A stretch of DNA of 64,000 bases from Trichomonas vaginalis G3 (lineage: Eukaryota > Parabasalia > Trichomonadida > Trichomonadidae), in the NCBI RefSeq assembly GCF_026262505.1, contig NC_067206.1, forward strand, positions 1,736,001-1,800,000, in the 5' to 3' direction. The notes beneath the pieces are model-generated. The model made no database searches. It was given only the letters and a program-made list of their open reading frames with translations, and had not been told where the DNA came from. The first letter of the stretch is position 1. The number at the start of each line of letters is the position of its first letter. Both the position numbers and the translations under genes were made by a program. This document shows, piece after piece, positions 47,701 through 57,716 of the stretch.

Positions 47701-48555
47701 TTTTGGTTTGCCTTTCTTTACATCTGACATCGTTAAGCCTTCATATTCTGTTAAATCATACATCTTTATTTCAGTAAGATTCTTTATGTTTGTCAAGAAG
47801 AAGTCATAGTGCATTTCAACAATACCTGCAGCATTTGCTTCTATCTCTGATATAAAGTTCTCCTTCAAGAGCTGATGTAGTAATGTTCCAATATTATTGA
47901 GGTTTAACGTAGAACATTCATACTTTCCACCAAGTTTATAACATACCATCCATCTTTGTTGGGAGTTTATTTTAATCTTCTCTAAGAGTCTCATGAAAAC
48001 CTTACCGAAATGTTTGTGTAAGTAGTCTCTGTTTGGTTCATCTAAAGCTTCGATGTTAAAGTCAATGAGTCTATTGCCTGTCTTAACATTCCTCTTCCTA
48101 TTCTCTTCATCTTTCTTTAACCATCTCTCACCTTCTTTTGGTTTGTCGTCAATGGAACGAATGACATCGTTAGCTTTGCGAACTTGTTCTATAGCACTTT
48201 TAAACATCTCTCTTCTCTGTTGTTTCAGTGTGTCGTCTCTCTTTCGTGTTTCACCAACGTTTGCATTTGTTATGTCAAACATTTCTCTTCTTACTTCATG
48301 AGGTACTGAACGTCTATGATATAAGTCAATAGCAACGTCATTTAAAGGAAATGCTCTTGCATGGACTTCGTCCTCGCCGCGTTGCGGCTTTATGAACTCA
48401 TGAATTCTATCATAACTTATTGCACCATTATAGTCATTGAGGATGTCAGCGAGTGCTTTTTTGTTTGTTGCGTAATGCTTTGCAACATCTATATTAGCTT
48501 CTGTAAGAAGTTGTTTTATTTCCGAGTGTTCTAACTTAGACAACTTCCGATACAT
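44776..48555 (-). pseudogene. protein-primed DNA polymerase B of the inner Polinton, broken
   Basis: The exonuclease section has FADFECSTDG (Exo I) and FHNLSYDINF (Exo II). The polymerase section has DFDTVSLYPSAI (motif A), LILNSIYGKT (motif B) and YQDTDSMH (motif C). A long N-terminal part of about 550 codons precedes the exonuclease, as is usual for Polinton polymerases, and may hold the priming function. The gene replicates the element in working copies. Here it is broken, with about two breaks. Confidence 0.85.
48363..48388. other. 26-nt double hairpin in the polymerase N-terminal coding region
   Basis: GGAC-TTC-GTCC, spacer TC, then GCCGC-GTT-GCGGC; same length and layout as at 43,237-43,262. 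On the coding strand it encodes Q-R-G-E-D-E-V-H, resembling the G-T-E-G-E-A-H peptide of the other copy. Confidence 0.85.
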
Positions 48556-48646
48556 CTTTAGTAGGAAATAAAAAAATATTTTTTTGAAAAAATTAGATTA
48601 GATTTTTTTAAGTTATTTTTCAAAATAACTTAATATTTTTATTTTA

Positions 48647-49120
48647 ATGAAACACATGCAAGATTGCAAGTTCTTTTCATACAATGCTCTCGCTAATGCC
48701 ATCAAGAATGAGTTCAATGGTGCTTCAAATGTTAATGTTATCTTTAACAAGAAGTTTGTGAAAGAATCTAAGTTCGGTCAGTATGTCAGACCATTAGCTA
48801 TCGTCATTGACCGCAAACGTTATACTTCACAAGAGTTAGCAGTAGTTTTGAAACAAAAGAGTTTCTTCGTGAATGTCAAAGATACTCATTATACTGTCAT
48901 AAAGAACTCTAACGTTGACTTCTTCAGTATTGCTTTAAATCTTTCCGAACAGAAAGAATATAAGAAGGGTGAAACAAATGTGAAATATTATCCTTCATCT
49001 CTGAAGACAATAACGAACAAAGATGTCATACAAAAGTTCTTACCAAAGGTTGAAGAAGCTTCTATTGATATTGACGAAGGAAGTGAAATGGTTGAAGAAA
49101 TAGACCCTGAAGTTATTTAA
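48647..49120 (+). CDS. acidic-tailed protein beside polymerase, possible SSB
   Basis: 157 residues with a body of alternating strands (YVRPLAIVIDRKRY, FFVNVKDTHYTVIKN) and an acidic C-terminus ending EEIDPEVI. The counterpart in the outer element (30,679-31,098) ends DIDPEMF. It is divergent from polymerase B. A single-stranded DNA-binding role is plausible from the plan and position but unproven. It looks whole. Confidence 0.5.
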   Translation: MKHMQDCKFFSYNALANAIKNEFNGASNVNVIFNKKFVKESKFGQYVRPLAIVIDRKRYTSQELAVVLKQKSFFVNVKDTHYTVIKNSNVDFFSIALNLSEQKEYKKGETNVKYYPSSLKTITNKDVIQKFLPKVEEASIDIDEGSEMVEEIDPEVI

Positions 49121-49496
49121 GCAAAAATATATTTTTGAATAACTGAAAGTGTCACCACGTCACCATGTGCTACCAGGTTAATTAACTTCTTTTAAAAATG
49201 ATGACAACATGACATTTTGACAACAACACAGGAAATAAATTTTATCGTTAATGTTTACGTTAATGTTTCGTAAATGTTTTCATAAATGTTTTCATAAAGA
49301 CGCAAAGCGGCGGGCATAGCCCATGACCAAAAAATAATGTTTAGAGTAGATGGGTATATCTAACCTAATTTCTACCCTCATTTATAACATGGTCTAAAAC
49401 TCTCGAAAATCATGAATTTTTGACATTTCCTTATGAAAGAAAAATAACGCTAATTTTTTTCTAAGAAAATTTTTTATCTTGTATGTAAAGACAGTA
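49121..49496. other. intergenic stretch with palindrome relics
   Basis: Contains a GC-rich double hairpin in inverse orientation at 49,301-49,322 (CGC-AAA-GCG, GC, GGGC-ATA-GCCC). A worn relative of the GGTTAGATCTAACC repeat lies near 49,338-49,388, and the conserved leader TTTATCTTGTATGTAAAGACAG before the next gene near 49,470-49,493. Repeated TAATGTTT/TAAATGTTTT motifs precede these. Confidence 0.6.
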
Positions 49497-50108
49497 ATGT
49501 CAAACATTGAGTTTGAAACAGTTAGAAAGATTGACAATGACACCAAAGTGGTTAGAATAGGTGATTTAAACGTAAGATACTCAAAGAAATACAACAAATA
49601 TTCTTTGTCAGACATTATAATACCATCTGGAAAGAAAGCAAAGGACTGGGTTAGAATTGCTTCTACTCAGAAAATTTTGACAAGAAATCCTGAGCTTATG
49701 ATATCAGTAGCATTTCATGGAACAAGAGCATATCTTATAGACAAAAGTCTTATACCAATAATTCTTCTATGGATTGACCCAGTTGTTGGATATAACTTCA
49801 TAACTTATGGTTCATTCGATACGGAACGTTGCAGTGAAGGCTTACTTTATATTGTTCAGAAACCGAAGGACTTCAATACAAAGAGATATAAGATAGGAAG
49901 AACATATAATATAACTCAAAGATATGACAGTACAGTCAATAGAGTCAAGGTTGTGTTCGTTAATGATATGAGAGCTGCAGAAACAGAACTACTTGAAAAG
50001 TTTGAGAAAATGTATGGTGCTCCCATGAAAGGTAAAGAAACTTTCGAAGTAGATGAGATAGATAAAGCTATAAAATTATTTGACGAAGTTGCTGAAAAAT
50101 ACATGTAA
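49497..50108 (+). CDS. KilA-N/T5orf172 protein, inner copy
   Basis: 203 residues, same domains as 33,387-33,998 and nearly identical to it over most of the length, unlike the diverged capsid genes of the two elements. The start at 49,497 (MSNIEFETV) follows a leader whose own ATG (49,479) lies in the conserved TGTATGTAAAGACAG motif and is not used in my reading. It looks whole. Confidence 0.78.
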   Translation: MSNIEFETVRKIDNDTKVVRIGDLNVRYSKKYNKYSLSDIIIPSGKKAKDWVRIASTQKILTRNPELMISVAFHGTRAYLIDKSLIPIILLWIDPVVGYNFITYGSFDTERCSEGLLYIVQKPKDFNTKRYKIGRTYNITQRYDSTVNRVKVVFVNDMRAAETELLEKFEKMYGAPMKGKETFEVDEIDKAIKLFDEVAEKYM

Positions 50109-50222
50109 AGCGTTTATTTTTGGTCTTTTGTGAAAGTCAGAAAAAATAAAGTTAGTTTTATTTTGTATGAAATGACATTTAGACAACAACACAGGAGGAT
50201 GGCAATTATGAAATATTTTTGT

Positions 50223-51045
50223 TCATTCTTCCTCTTTGAAGTTGTCGAAATATTCTGTTATCTTTTCTTTCAGTAATGTTAAGTCTTCTTTGAATGTAAG
50301 TATTGTGCAACCTTTGATGTCATAGTGTGTTTGAGGAAGAGTATTTTTGACAATTTCCTTTATTTGCTCATTCGGTGTCATTGAAATCGGTAAGTTTTCA
50401 CGATAGAACCAGTTTCTGTCAGATTTATATATCTTAGCTAAGTCATAAAAGCTCTTGTTGTTTCTTCTCACTAAATGCAACATAACCATATCTCTATCTT
50501 CTTCTTTCTCCAACTCTTCAGCGTAAATCATATACTTATAGTTCTTTTCCTTTCCTTTTGGTACTGAACGTGGTATTCTTTTCTGTATGCTTTTGTCTTT
50601 GGATTCAATGACTTCATCTTTTGCTTGAAGTTTCTTTTCCATTCTCCACGTTCTGCTTTATATAGTTCATCTAACATCATGAAATATAACAAGCATAACG
50701 AGGTGAAGCCCACATTGCTACAGCATTTACTAAAAGTCTATGAACATAATAACCTTTCAAACCAGGAGCCAAATTCTTGCGATTTTCGTACGGAATCTCT
50801 TCCCTCGGTTTTCCGAGGGAAGCAATCATATGAGGAAATTCTTCTAAAAGTTCTTTTGCCTGTTGGTTTTCAAACCAATGATATGCTTGCTTTGTAGAAC
50901 AAAGAGCATTCATTATACTTTGCATTTGGTACATGTCATCTTTGACCGAACGAATGAGGCGAAGTTGTTTGTTATATTGTATGTATTCGTATTCTTCATT
51001 AATGGCTTCATGAACGATAGCAGTTGTTGTGTTCTCTTAATGTTG
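50223..51045 (-). pseudogene. KilA-N protein, inner copy, broken about two or three times
   Basis: Closely similar to the whole gene at 32,489-33,298 in both the KilA-N part and the C-terminal viral module. It contains the 24-nt hairpin (50,799-50,822). Its closeness to the outer copy points to recent exchange between elements or a young shared origin. Confidence 0.75.
50799..50822. other. 10-bp hairpin in KilA-N coding region with a compensated pair
   Basis: CTTCCCTCGG and CCGAGGGAAG around TTTT. Against the outer copy (CTACCCTCGG/CCGAGGGTAG) both sides of the third pair are changed, so pairing is kept while the two encoded residues change (T to S, V to E). Confidence 0.85.
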
Positions 51046-51154
51046 ACATTACTGTTTTACATACAAAATAAAAAAATAAATAAAAATAAAACTAACTTTA
51101 TTTTTTCTGAGATAAACACTATTTTTCACAACATTAAATTTTATCCTGTATGAA

Positions 51155-51529
51155 ATGACTTTAAAAAGATTATTGACTGACTTCGAATACTATCTCATTG
51201 ACGCACTGACAGACCCTCAAAACTGTGTTGAAAGTTCTTTAAGCTTTAAGATTGAAGGTACGACGCATTTTGTCTTCACTTACGTATTGAAAGAATATGA
51301 CCGTTATCATAACGAAGTGAATCAAACACTAATAAAATTTGTAGATAAAAAATTGGTTAACAATGAATATTTTAAACGTGAAGACCCAAACACTGCTGGA
51401 GATGATGAAGAATACAGACAAGTTATTGAAAAAAATAACGCAAGATTAGATGTAATAGAAAAGAAGTTTAATGAATGTCTTACAAACACGTATGAATATC
51501 TTATGCGGTGGGAAGCTAGATGGAAATAA
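51155..51529 (+). CDS. small Polinton protein, family shared with the outer element
   Basis: 124 residues; FVFTYVLKEYDRYHNEVNQTLIKFVDKKLV matches the protein at 31,115-31,564. It lacks the long K/E tail of that relative. The leader is TTTATCCTGTATGAA before the ATG. Function unknown; it looks whole. Confidence 0.65.
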   Translation: MTLKRLLTDFEYYLIDALTDPQNCVESSLSFKIEGTTHFVFTYVLKEYDRYHNEVNQTLIKFVDKKLVNNEYFKREDPNTAGDDEEYRQVIEKNNARLDVIEKKFNECLTNTYEYLMRWEARWK

Positions 51530-51570
51530 ATTTACGTCAAATATGCAATTTATAAAATCTTATGTCGACA

Positions 51571-51643
51571 GGCTACGTAGCACAGTGGTCTAAGGTGGTG
51601 TTATGGGGGTCAGAGTCTGTGGTTCGAACCGCGACAGCGCCGT
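51571..51643 (+). tRNA. tRNA-like sequence, poor cloverleaf
   Basis: TAGCACAGTGGTCTAAGG matches the A box and GGTTCGAACC matches the B box at normal spacing, and a T-rich run follows the 3' end. Acceptor halves pair only at the tips (GGC/GCC) and the anticodon arm is unclear. It is like the one at 37,429-37,505, one per element. It may be a tRNA relic or a Pol III-driven small RNA. Confidence 0.35.
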
Positions 51644-51909
51644 ATTTTCTTATTTTCTTTGTTTGTCTTGTTTGTCGTGAATAAAAAGTGTCATAAAAGT
51701 GCTCTATCTTCCACGGGAATAAATAAAAAATTTACTTTATTTCTTCTTTATTTCTTTGTTCCCGTGGAAGAAGGGTTTTTGCCGTTTTTTCTGAGCCGAA
51801 ATCAATGATTTTTTCATTTTTGGAATCCTTAGCGAATGAGGAATCTTTTCTCTCGTGGAAGTTTTGACCTAAAATATATTTTTGTCTGATTTACATCTAA
51901 TGAAAAAGT
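51644..51909. other. spacer downstream of the tRNA-like sequence
   Basis: About 265 bases with a long inverted repeat: TCTTCCACGGGAATAAATAAA (51,707 on) against TTTGTTCCCGTGGAAGAAG (51,752 on), forming a hairpin with an arm of about 15 bp. No gene is seen. It may be a terminator or a replication-type structure. Confidence 0.6.
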
Positions 51910-52993
51910 TTAGAAGAATTTTCTTATTCTTTCTGGCATATTTTTGTCTTTCCAGTACTCCCGCTCTAATGGTCCCAGATGTGTTGGCTTCGACTCTCTC
52001 AAGTTCTTAGATGGTATAACATCTTCAACGCCTCCTTCATATCTTACTTTATAAGTGTCATCGTTTATGTTATAGCCAAGTATTTCAATAACCACTCCTC
52101 GCTTTGCTTCGTCAATGGTTTCAGCAAGTTTGCCATTACTACTTTCAACTAATTTATGTCGAGGGTAAAACGCTATGGAGTCGTCAGCAGCTTTTATAAG
52201 ATATCCATTACCTTGCGTTGAATCTACTATATAATAATTTCGACTTAACCTTAAACGTTTCTTTGTCAATGGTTTGTCGTCAAGAACTACACGAACTTTT
52301 GTACCAGGAATGAGGGTAAATTGTGTTGAATTTCTGATATTTTGTGTTTGGCTTCGTTTCTTTGTATATACTTTTCTTCTTGTTGTTGTGTCATTGAATT
52401 TGGTGTATGTCCTGTTGTAGAATTTGTTGAGGAATTATATACTTCGAGAAAATGTTTCATTGTTTCTTCGGTAAAGTCTCGCTCTTGATTTAAATCTCTG
52501 AGCGTTCTTATGAAGCGGTTTATGATGCCGAGTATGTTATGGTTATGGTCTTCAGTAGTGTAGTGAGTTATGTTATGCTTAATGAGAAATCTGTGATTTC
52601 ATTGCTGAGGTATGCACTGTCTTGGTCTGATGTTAAAGTACTTGGGTTATGTTCTGCTACAAACTTTTGTAAAACTCTTAACACTTCATGAGTTCCTTTA
52701 TTTTTCATTGGATATGCATATGCTTTACGAGTGTTAACATTTATGAAGATGAGGAATGGTTTATGTCCTCCTTTTCTGCTTTGAATGAGAGTGTCAAATT
52801 GGTATGCGTCAGGAGTGTTGGAGTAAATTGGTAAAAAGTAGTCGTAAGGGTTTATTTTTGTTTGATGTACAACATTTTTGTCAAAGAACCTTTTCACTTC
52901 AGCTCTGTTAGTAAATCCCCAACTCTTTGCAGCTTCATTGAATTTCTTAAAAGACCTCCATGGATGTTGTTCGAATACTTCTTTCAAGCTCAT
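51910..52993 (-). pseudogene. RVE-family integrase of the inner Polinton, broken
   Basis: The N-terminal section (KEVFEQHPWRSFKKFNEAAKSWG) and catalytic-core pieces (AYQFDTLIQ..., LTSDQDSAY) fit the retroviral-type DDE integrase of Polintons. The C-terminal piece (VVIEILGYNINDDTYKVRYEGG) is a chromodomain/SH3-like tail typical of these enzymes. It is broken about two or three times. Confidence 0.75.
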
Positions 52994-53028
52994 TTATGTA
53001 AAGTTAAAGATTTTATTCTAGGCTCAAG

Positions 53029-53045
53029 CGCGTTCATTGAACGCG
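53029..53045. terminator. GC-rich hairpin across the fibre gene's stop codon
   Basis: CGCGTTC-ATT-GAACGCG, a 7-bp stem with a 3-nt loop, lies over the end of the fibre reading frame. It may serve as a transcript-end structure or be a member of the small GC-rich hairpin family of these elements. Confidence 0.5.
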
Positions 53046-56000
53046 GTACCATGCAAATACAGTCACAAATGGTGGCATGTAATCTGCACCCGAGCCTGTT
53101 GGATTTGTTGTGAAAGTATGGGCATGATTTCCTCCTGGTTCAGTTGGTCGAAAAGTCTTTTTTGCTGAATTGTTATAAGATGGAGATAAAACGTCATTGC
53201 CAGCTTTATATTCTGAGTTGTATAATGGATGGTCTCTTAATGAGTGGCTATGGTCGCCAGAAAAGTTTGTAGTTCCTGTATGAGTGTGCGGTGGAAGGTT
53301 TGCTTCAGTAATTTTCTTCGAACCTCCTGTTTGCTTTGAAGAGTTAGCACAGTATAAGAATTTGTCTACAATCTGCTGCCATGTACCAAAACCTAAAACT
53401 GTTGCTGGATTTGTTGAGTTCATTGACGTATAAATAGAACCTATAGGATATAATGTTTGAAGAATCTGAGTCTTTAATGTTTGAAGCTCTGTTTTGTCTG
53501 CTTTCTTGTCATATAAATCTTGAGCAGTGAATTTAATATTATGTTCATCCTTCATGACATAAACATCTTTACATCTAATGTTTCTCATCGTCGTTATGTC
53601 GTCATCCGATGTTAAACCTTGTGGAAAGTTAGGAGGTTTACAATATAATGCATCCCCACCAGTTCCTTCAACCGTTCCTTCAATACTTTCTATAGCAACA
53701 GTTGTGAAGAAATCATGTGTATGGTTCTTGTCTGCTTTTTTATCTAACATTGCTGGTAGTTCATGTGTTTCAAAGTTTCTGACATGACCTTCGATATTCA
53801 TACATTTGTTATTTAAGGAGTTTAGTGTATCTTTTACGCTTGTACTTGGATTCTCTAAAGGTGCACTTGAACCAAGGGTATAGTTCAATATTATGTCGTC
53901 TGCTCTAACAGTTGAGAAGGAGTTATGTGTATGATTTTTGTCAGCTTTACTGTCTAATGTAGCTTGAAGTTCATTTATATCGGAGATGTTGTGTTTATGA
54001 GATTTCAAAACTTTGTTCATTGCTTCGAGTTCAACTTTGTCAGCTTTACTTTTAATAGCATCTTCAAACGTTATTTTTGACTTAACTCTCAAAGTAAATC
54101 TTGGTTCAACTAATACACCGTTAACATTGAAAGTAGAGGCATAAATTTCACCGGTATAACCAAATGCTTCTGGTGCTTTAGCTACATCATACTGTACAGT
54201 ACAGCTTATGTCATAACCTTTAGCACGAATGTATTTATATCTTCTTTCATTAACATTTTTTGTCTTCGCTTCATCACTTCGTGTTAAATATCCATGGTAG
54301 TCCGTTATAATCTGTTCGTCTGAAGTTATATAATGAACATGGTTCTTGTCCGCTTTACTATTTAATGTAGCTTGAAGTTCATTTATATCGGAGATATTGT
54401 GTTTATGAGATTTCAAAACTTTGTTCATTGCGTCAAGTTCATTTTGTCCGCTTTACTATTTAATGTAGCTTGAAGTTCATTTATATCGGAGATATTGTGT
54501 TTATGTTCTTTATCTGCTTTTTCGGCTAATTTCTCTTCTATCTCATTTATTTCAAGTTCATGCCTACCACCACCTCCCGAAGAAGTATTTTTCTTCAGCT
54601 CTTGAAGAACGTCCACTTCGCCATCTTTGGTGTCAATAATGAGACTTTGTGTTAAAACCTTTCCTGTCTTAATGGATGTTTGTAAAACTTCTTCTTCACC
54701 GTGTTCGGGGTCATGGTCGTCATCATATCTTGTGAAATCAGAGATGTTGTCATACATTAAGCATATCTGTCTCAAAAGTTCTGCTATTTGAAACTGGAAC
54801 GAAAGATATTACAGAACTTTCATCATCTCCTAAAGTCAAGTCTGCTTTCTTAAGTATTTCTTGAATGTATGCAATGAGAACAGAGTACCTTGGAAAATAT
54901 TCGAACAATATTTCATTAGCTGTTGGTTTTGGTGGTTCTTCTGGAGTTTCTGTTGTTTCAGTTCCTTCTGTTGGAGTTTCTGCATCTCTTGACTTCAATG
55001 CTCTTGCTCTCAAAGACCTAAATGTTAGAGCACCGGGTTTTACAAAGGACTTTATAAATGCTTTAATAGTTCCTGGTAAGTTATTGTTAGCATTAAGTAA
55101 GTTCCTTATGCTTCCCATGTACGGCCATAGCACTATGTAAAAAATCTATACTTTTCTTGTAGTCAGCAATAGATGACTGTGATTTTTTAAAGATTTGTCA
55201 ATACCTTAAGCCAATCTCATGCATGTCTGATACTGAGCCAAGAATATCATTTGCTTCCTTTAGTGTATTTGTGCTTGTCGTAAAGTATCCAATCCCGTAC
55301 GTGCATTGTTTGCTATACGTCTTACAGTATCATTTGACTCCTTGTTTCTTGCATCCAACCAGATAAAGTTTAATAGTATCCGAACCATTTGAAATGAAGT
55401 TTCAAAGCATTTTTAACGTCATTTTAAAACTTCTTCACCAAGTACCGCCCATATCTTTCCGATTTGGTATTGAAGAACTCCATATGAAGCAGCTGTTAAA
55501 CCAGTATTTATAAGGTCCCATATCCATGATTTAGCAGTTTTTCCATCCTTTCATCCTTTCCATCCAAACCGTTTTCGCCTTGAGGTCCTGTATTCCTTGT
55601 ATTCCTTGTATTCCTTGTGGTCCTTGAGGTCCTTGAGGTCCTTGAGGTCCGGTGTCACCCTTCCTCCTTTCAGTTCATCTTTATGTTCGTTATAATATTC
55701 AATGTCATAAGGTGTACATCATTACTGCTACCAGCAACGCCGAGAATTTGTTTCTCATTCATGACTAAATTCTTTAGGCAATTTAATGTTGTCGTCAATC
55801 GAAAGCTCTTTAACAATTCAATGAGAACATTTAATACTTTCACTAATGAGGCATCTACTGTAGAATTTATATATTGCACCGTTCCATCATTTATGATAGG
55901 AACCTTGCTTGTTGTAATGAATGGGTCATAAGTGTTAAAAGTATCGAAATCAATGACTTTTTTAGTTTTTCCATCTAATGACTAAATCATTGCCTTCAAT

Positions 56001-56082
56001 GGTTAAAGTTGAGTTTTCGTTTACTAGTTCATGTGCTCTTCTTGCTTCATTTGTTTCATAACGCAGATGCAGCAATAGTCAT
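53034..56082 (-). pseudogene. phage-tail-fibre-like protein with collagen-like repeats, broken several times
   Basis: Parts in order from the N-terminal end: a short head; a Gly-X-Y collagen-like stretch (about 55,580-55,670, GPQGPQGIQG style); a shaft with repeated NSKADKNH[V/T]H and ISDINELQATL; then a C-terminal domain with LYPIGSIYTSMNSTNPATVLGFGTW, PPHTHTG and a final MPPFVTVFAWYR. That C-terminus is the baseplate/tail-collar domain of many bacteriophage fibres. A second copy belongs to the outer element (62,897 on). A host-attachment or receptor-binding spike is the natural guess. Confidence 0.8.
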
Positions 56083-56098
56083 ATTTTAATGAGAATAA

Positions 56099-56861
56099 AA
56101 TGTTGTTCTATTTGCAAAGTACAGACCAAACGAATATGGAACAGTAAAGCTTCAAACAAACTTAGGTCTTCAGAATGAAGCACTTGCTTTCAGAGTTGTT
56201 GACTTCAATACTATCGCAACTTTTGTCATAACAGATGAAACAGATTTCATAGAGATTGAATAGATGACAAAAAGAAGTTTTATAACATTTCCTAACAGAG
56301 CAGAGTATAGAATAGATAAAATTGCTGGAGTCATAGATACTCTCATAAATGAAGAAACTATTGACAACATAGATGTCGAACTCTCTTCTGAGGGAACATT
56401 GAAGTTCAGTAGCAAGAAGAGTTCAAGATAACACGAATGAGTCATAGAGTTCAACTTCTTTTAGGAGCATACCATATGACATTTCCTTTGAAAAGTGTTG
56501 ACAAAACGATTGAGATGAAATCTGTTCCATACGTATGTTATGGCAATTGTTTGTACATGAGTCTAAAATAGCTAATGTCACAGGTATTTCAGGAGTTAAT
56601 AGTAAAGGTTCAGTAGAATATAATCCTTCTGTTATGCAGTCAATTCAATGTTCATTCCAAAACGTTCCTGTCATAGCAACTCATTTAGGTAAATGGGTTC
56701 GCATTAGTCCTCATAATTTGAAAGACATGCAATTCAGACTAGTTGACTTTCAGGGCGAGCCTGTAGAACTGAAGGCACCAGTGCGAATGACTGTTGAAGT
56801 TGACTTTTTAGAAAATATTAAATGCAACAGCTTACAAGAGAACTCAGAGCTAAAAATATAA
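56099..56861 (+). pseudogene. minor virion genes of the inner Polinton, broken
   Basis: Three short gene pieces follow one another. The first ends FRVVDFNTIATFVITDETDF. The second is a 55-residue open frame (56,264-56,431, starts MTKRSFITFPNRAEY). The third (56,439-56,861) has a C-terminal RLVDFQGEPVELKAPVRMTVEVDF pattern like the minor capsid candidate at 28,584-29,380. Together they look like small jelly-roll virion proteins, with about three breaks. Confidence 0.45.
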
Positions 56862-57059
56862 AGTATGAATGTTATGTATTAGGTCATGAACTTTGGTTGT
56901 TGCTGTTTGATGAAACAAATGAATATTAGTTATGTCAGTCAAGAGAACAGAAAAATATGTGTTAGTGAAAACTGCACCAAGTCAATAAGATTAGGTTTGC
57001 ATTAATGAAGATGAGTTCGATACTGTTGAAGAAGTTTTGGACAGATATTACAAATTGCT
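56862..57059 (+). pseudogene. decayed Polinton coding remnant
   Basis: Protein-like sequence (for example RELRAKNIKYECYVLGHELWLLLFDETNEY) directly following the minor virion genes, too broken to name. Several breaks. Confidence 0.35.
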
Positions 57060-57683
57060 TTAATTTACTAAACATATTTTCAAACAAAGTTTATATTCTG
57101 TTGAAAGTTTTGTATACTCGTTCGAATATTTATACTTAAACTCAACTCCTGTAGTTCCTGGTGTTTCAATGATGCGGATGTTACCTATTTTCATGAATAG
57201 TGGAGTTTGACCACAGCATTCGATTTCAGGGTCGAGATAGTCAATGACACATTGCTTTCCTGTTATTCGTGATGATAACATTTTTTCAGGTCCTCCTTTG
57301 TTAGAATTATTTGGTTCTTGCTTATAAGATTTGTCAAAAGCTTCTTATCGTCTTTGAGTAAAATTGTTTTGGTATAACTGAAGAAGGTAATGGTCTACGT
57401 TATCTGAAGGATTTGTTTGAACATTTGTGTAAGGGTTGTCGTTGGCTTCTCTTGAAAGAATTTGGTCCAGTGGTGGATACTCTAACTTAACATCTGATGT
57501 AGCGTTAGCGTTTGAAGCTGAGTTTAAAATTCACGGATTTCAGTTCTGGTTCTTTTTCTTTCAAACACTCCGAACTATAGTTCTTTATGACATATTGTTT
57601 GTCGTTCGTGAGTCAACATTTGATGTTGGTTCAATTGGAACATTAACGGCACCAGCTAAGATGGATTTGCTTCTCATTTCATA
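57060..57683 (-). pseudogene. unidentified Polinton gene, broken
   Basis: Pieces read MRSKSILAGAVNVPIEPTSN at the start and DPEIECCGQTPLFMKIGNIRIIETPG in the middle of the last third. No family is recognised; about three breaks. Position among virion genes suggests a structural protein. Confidence 0.4.
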
Positions 57684-57716
57684 TAGAATAAAAACCTTTT
57701 ATATGTATGAAATGAA

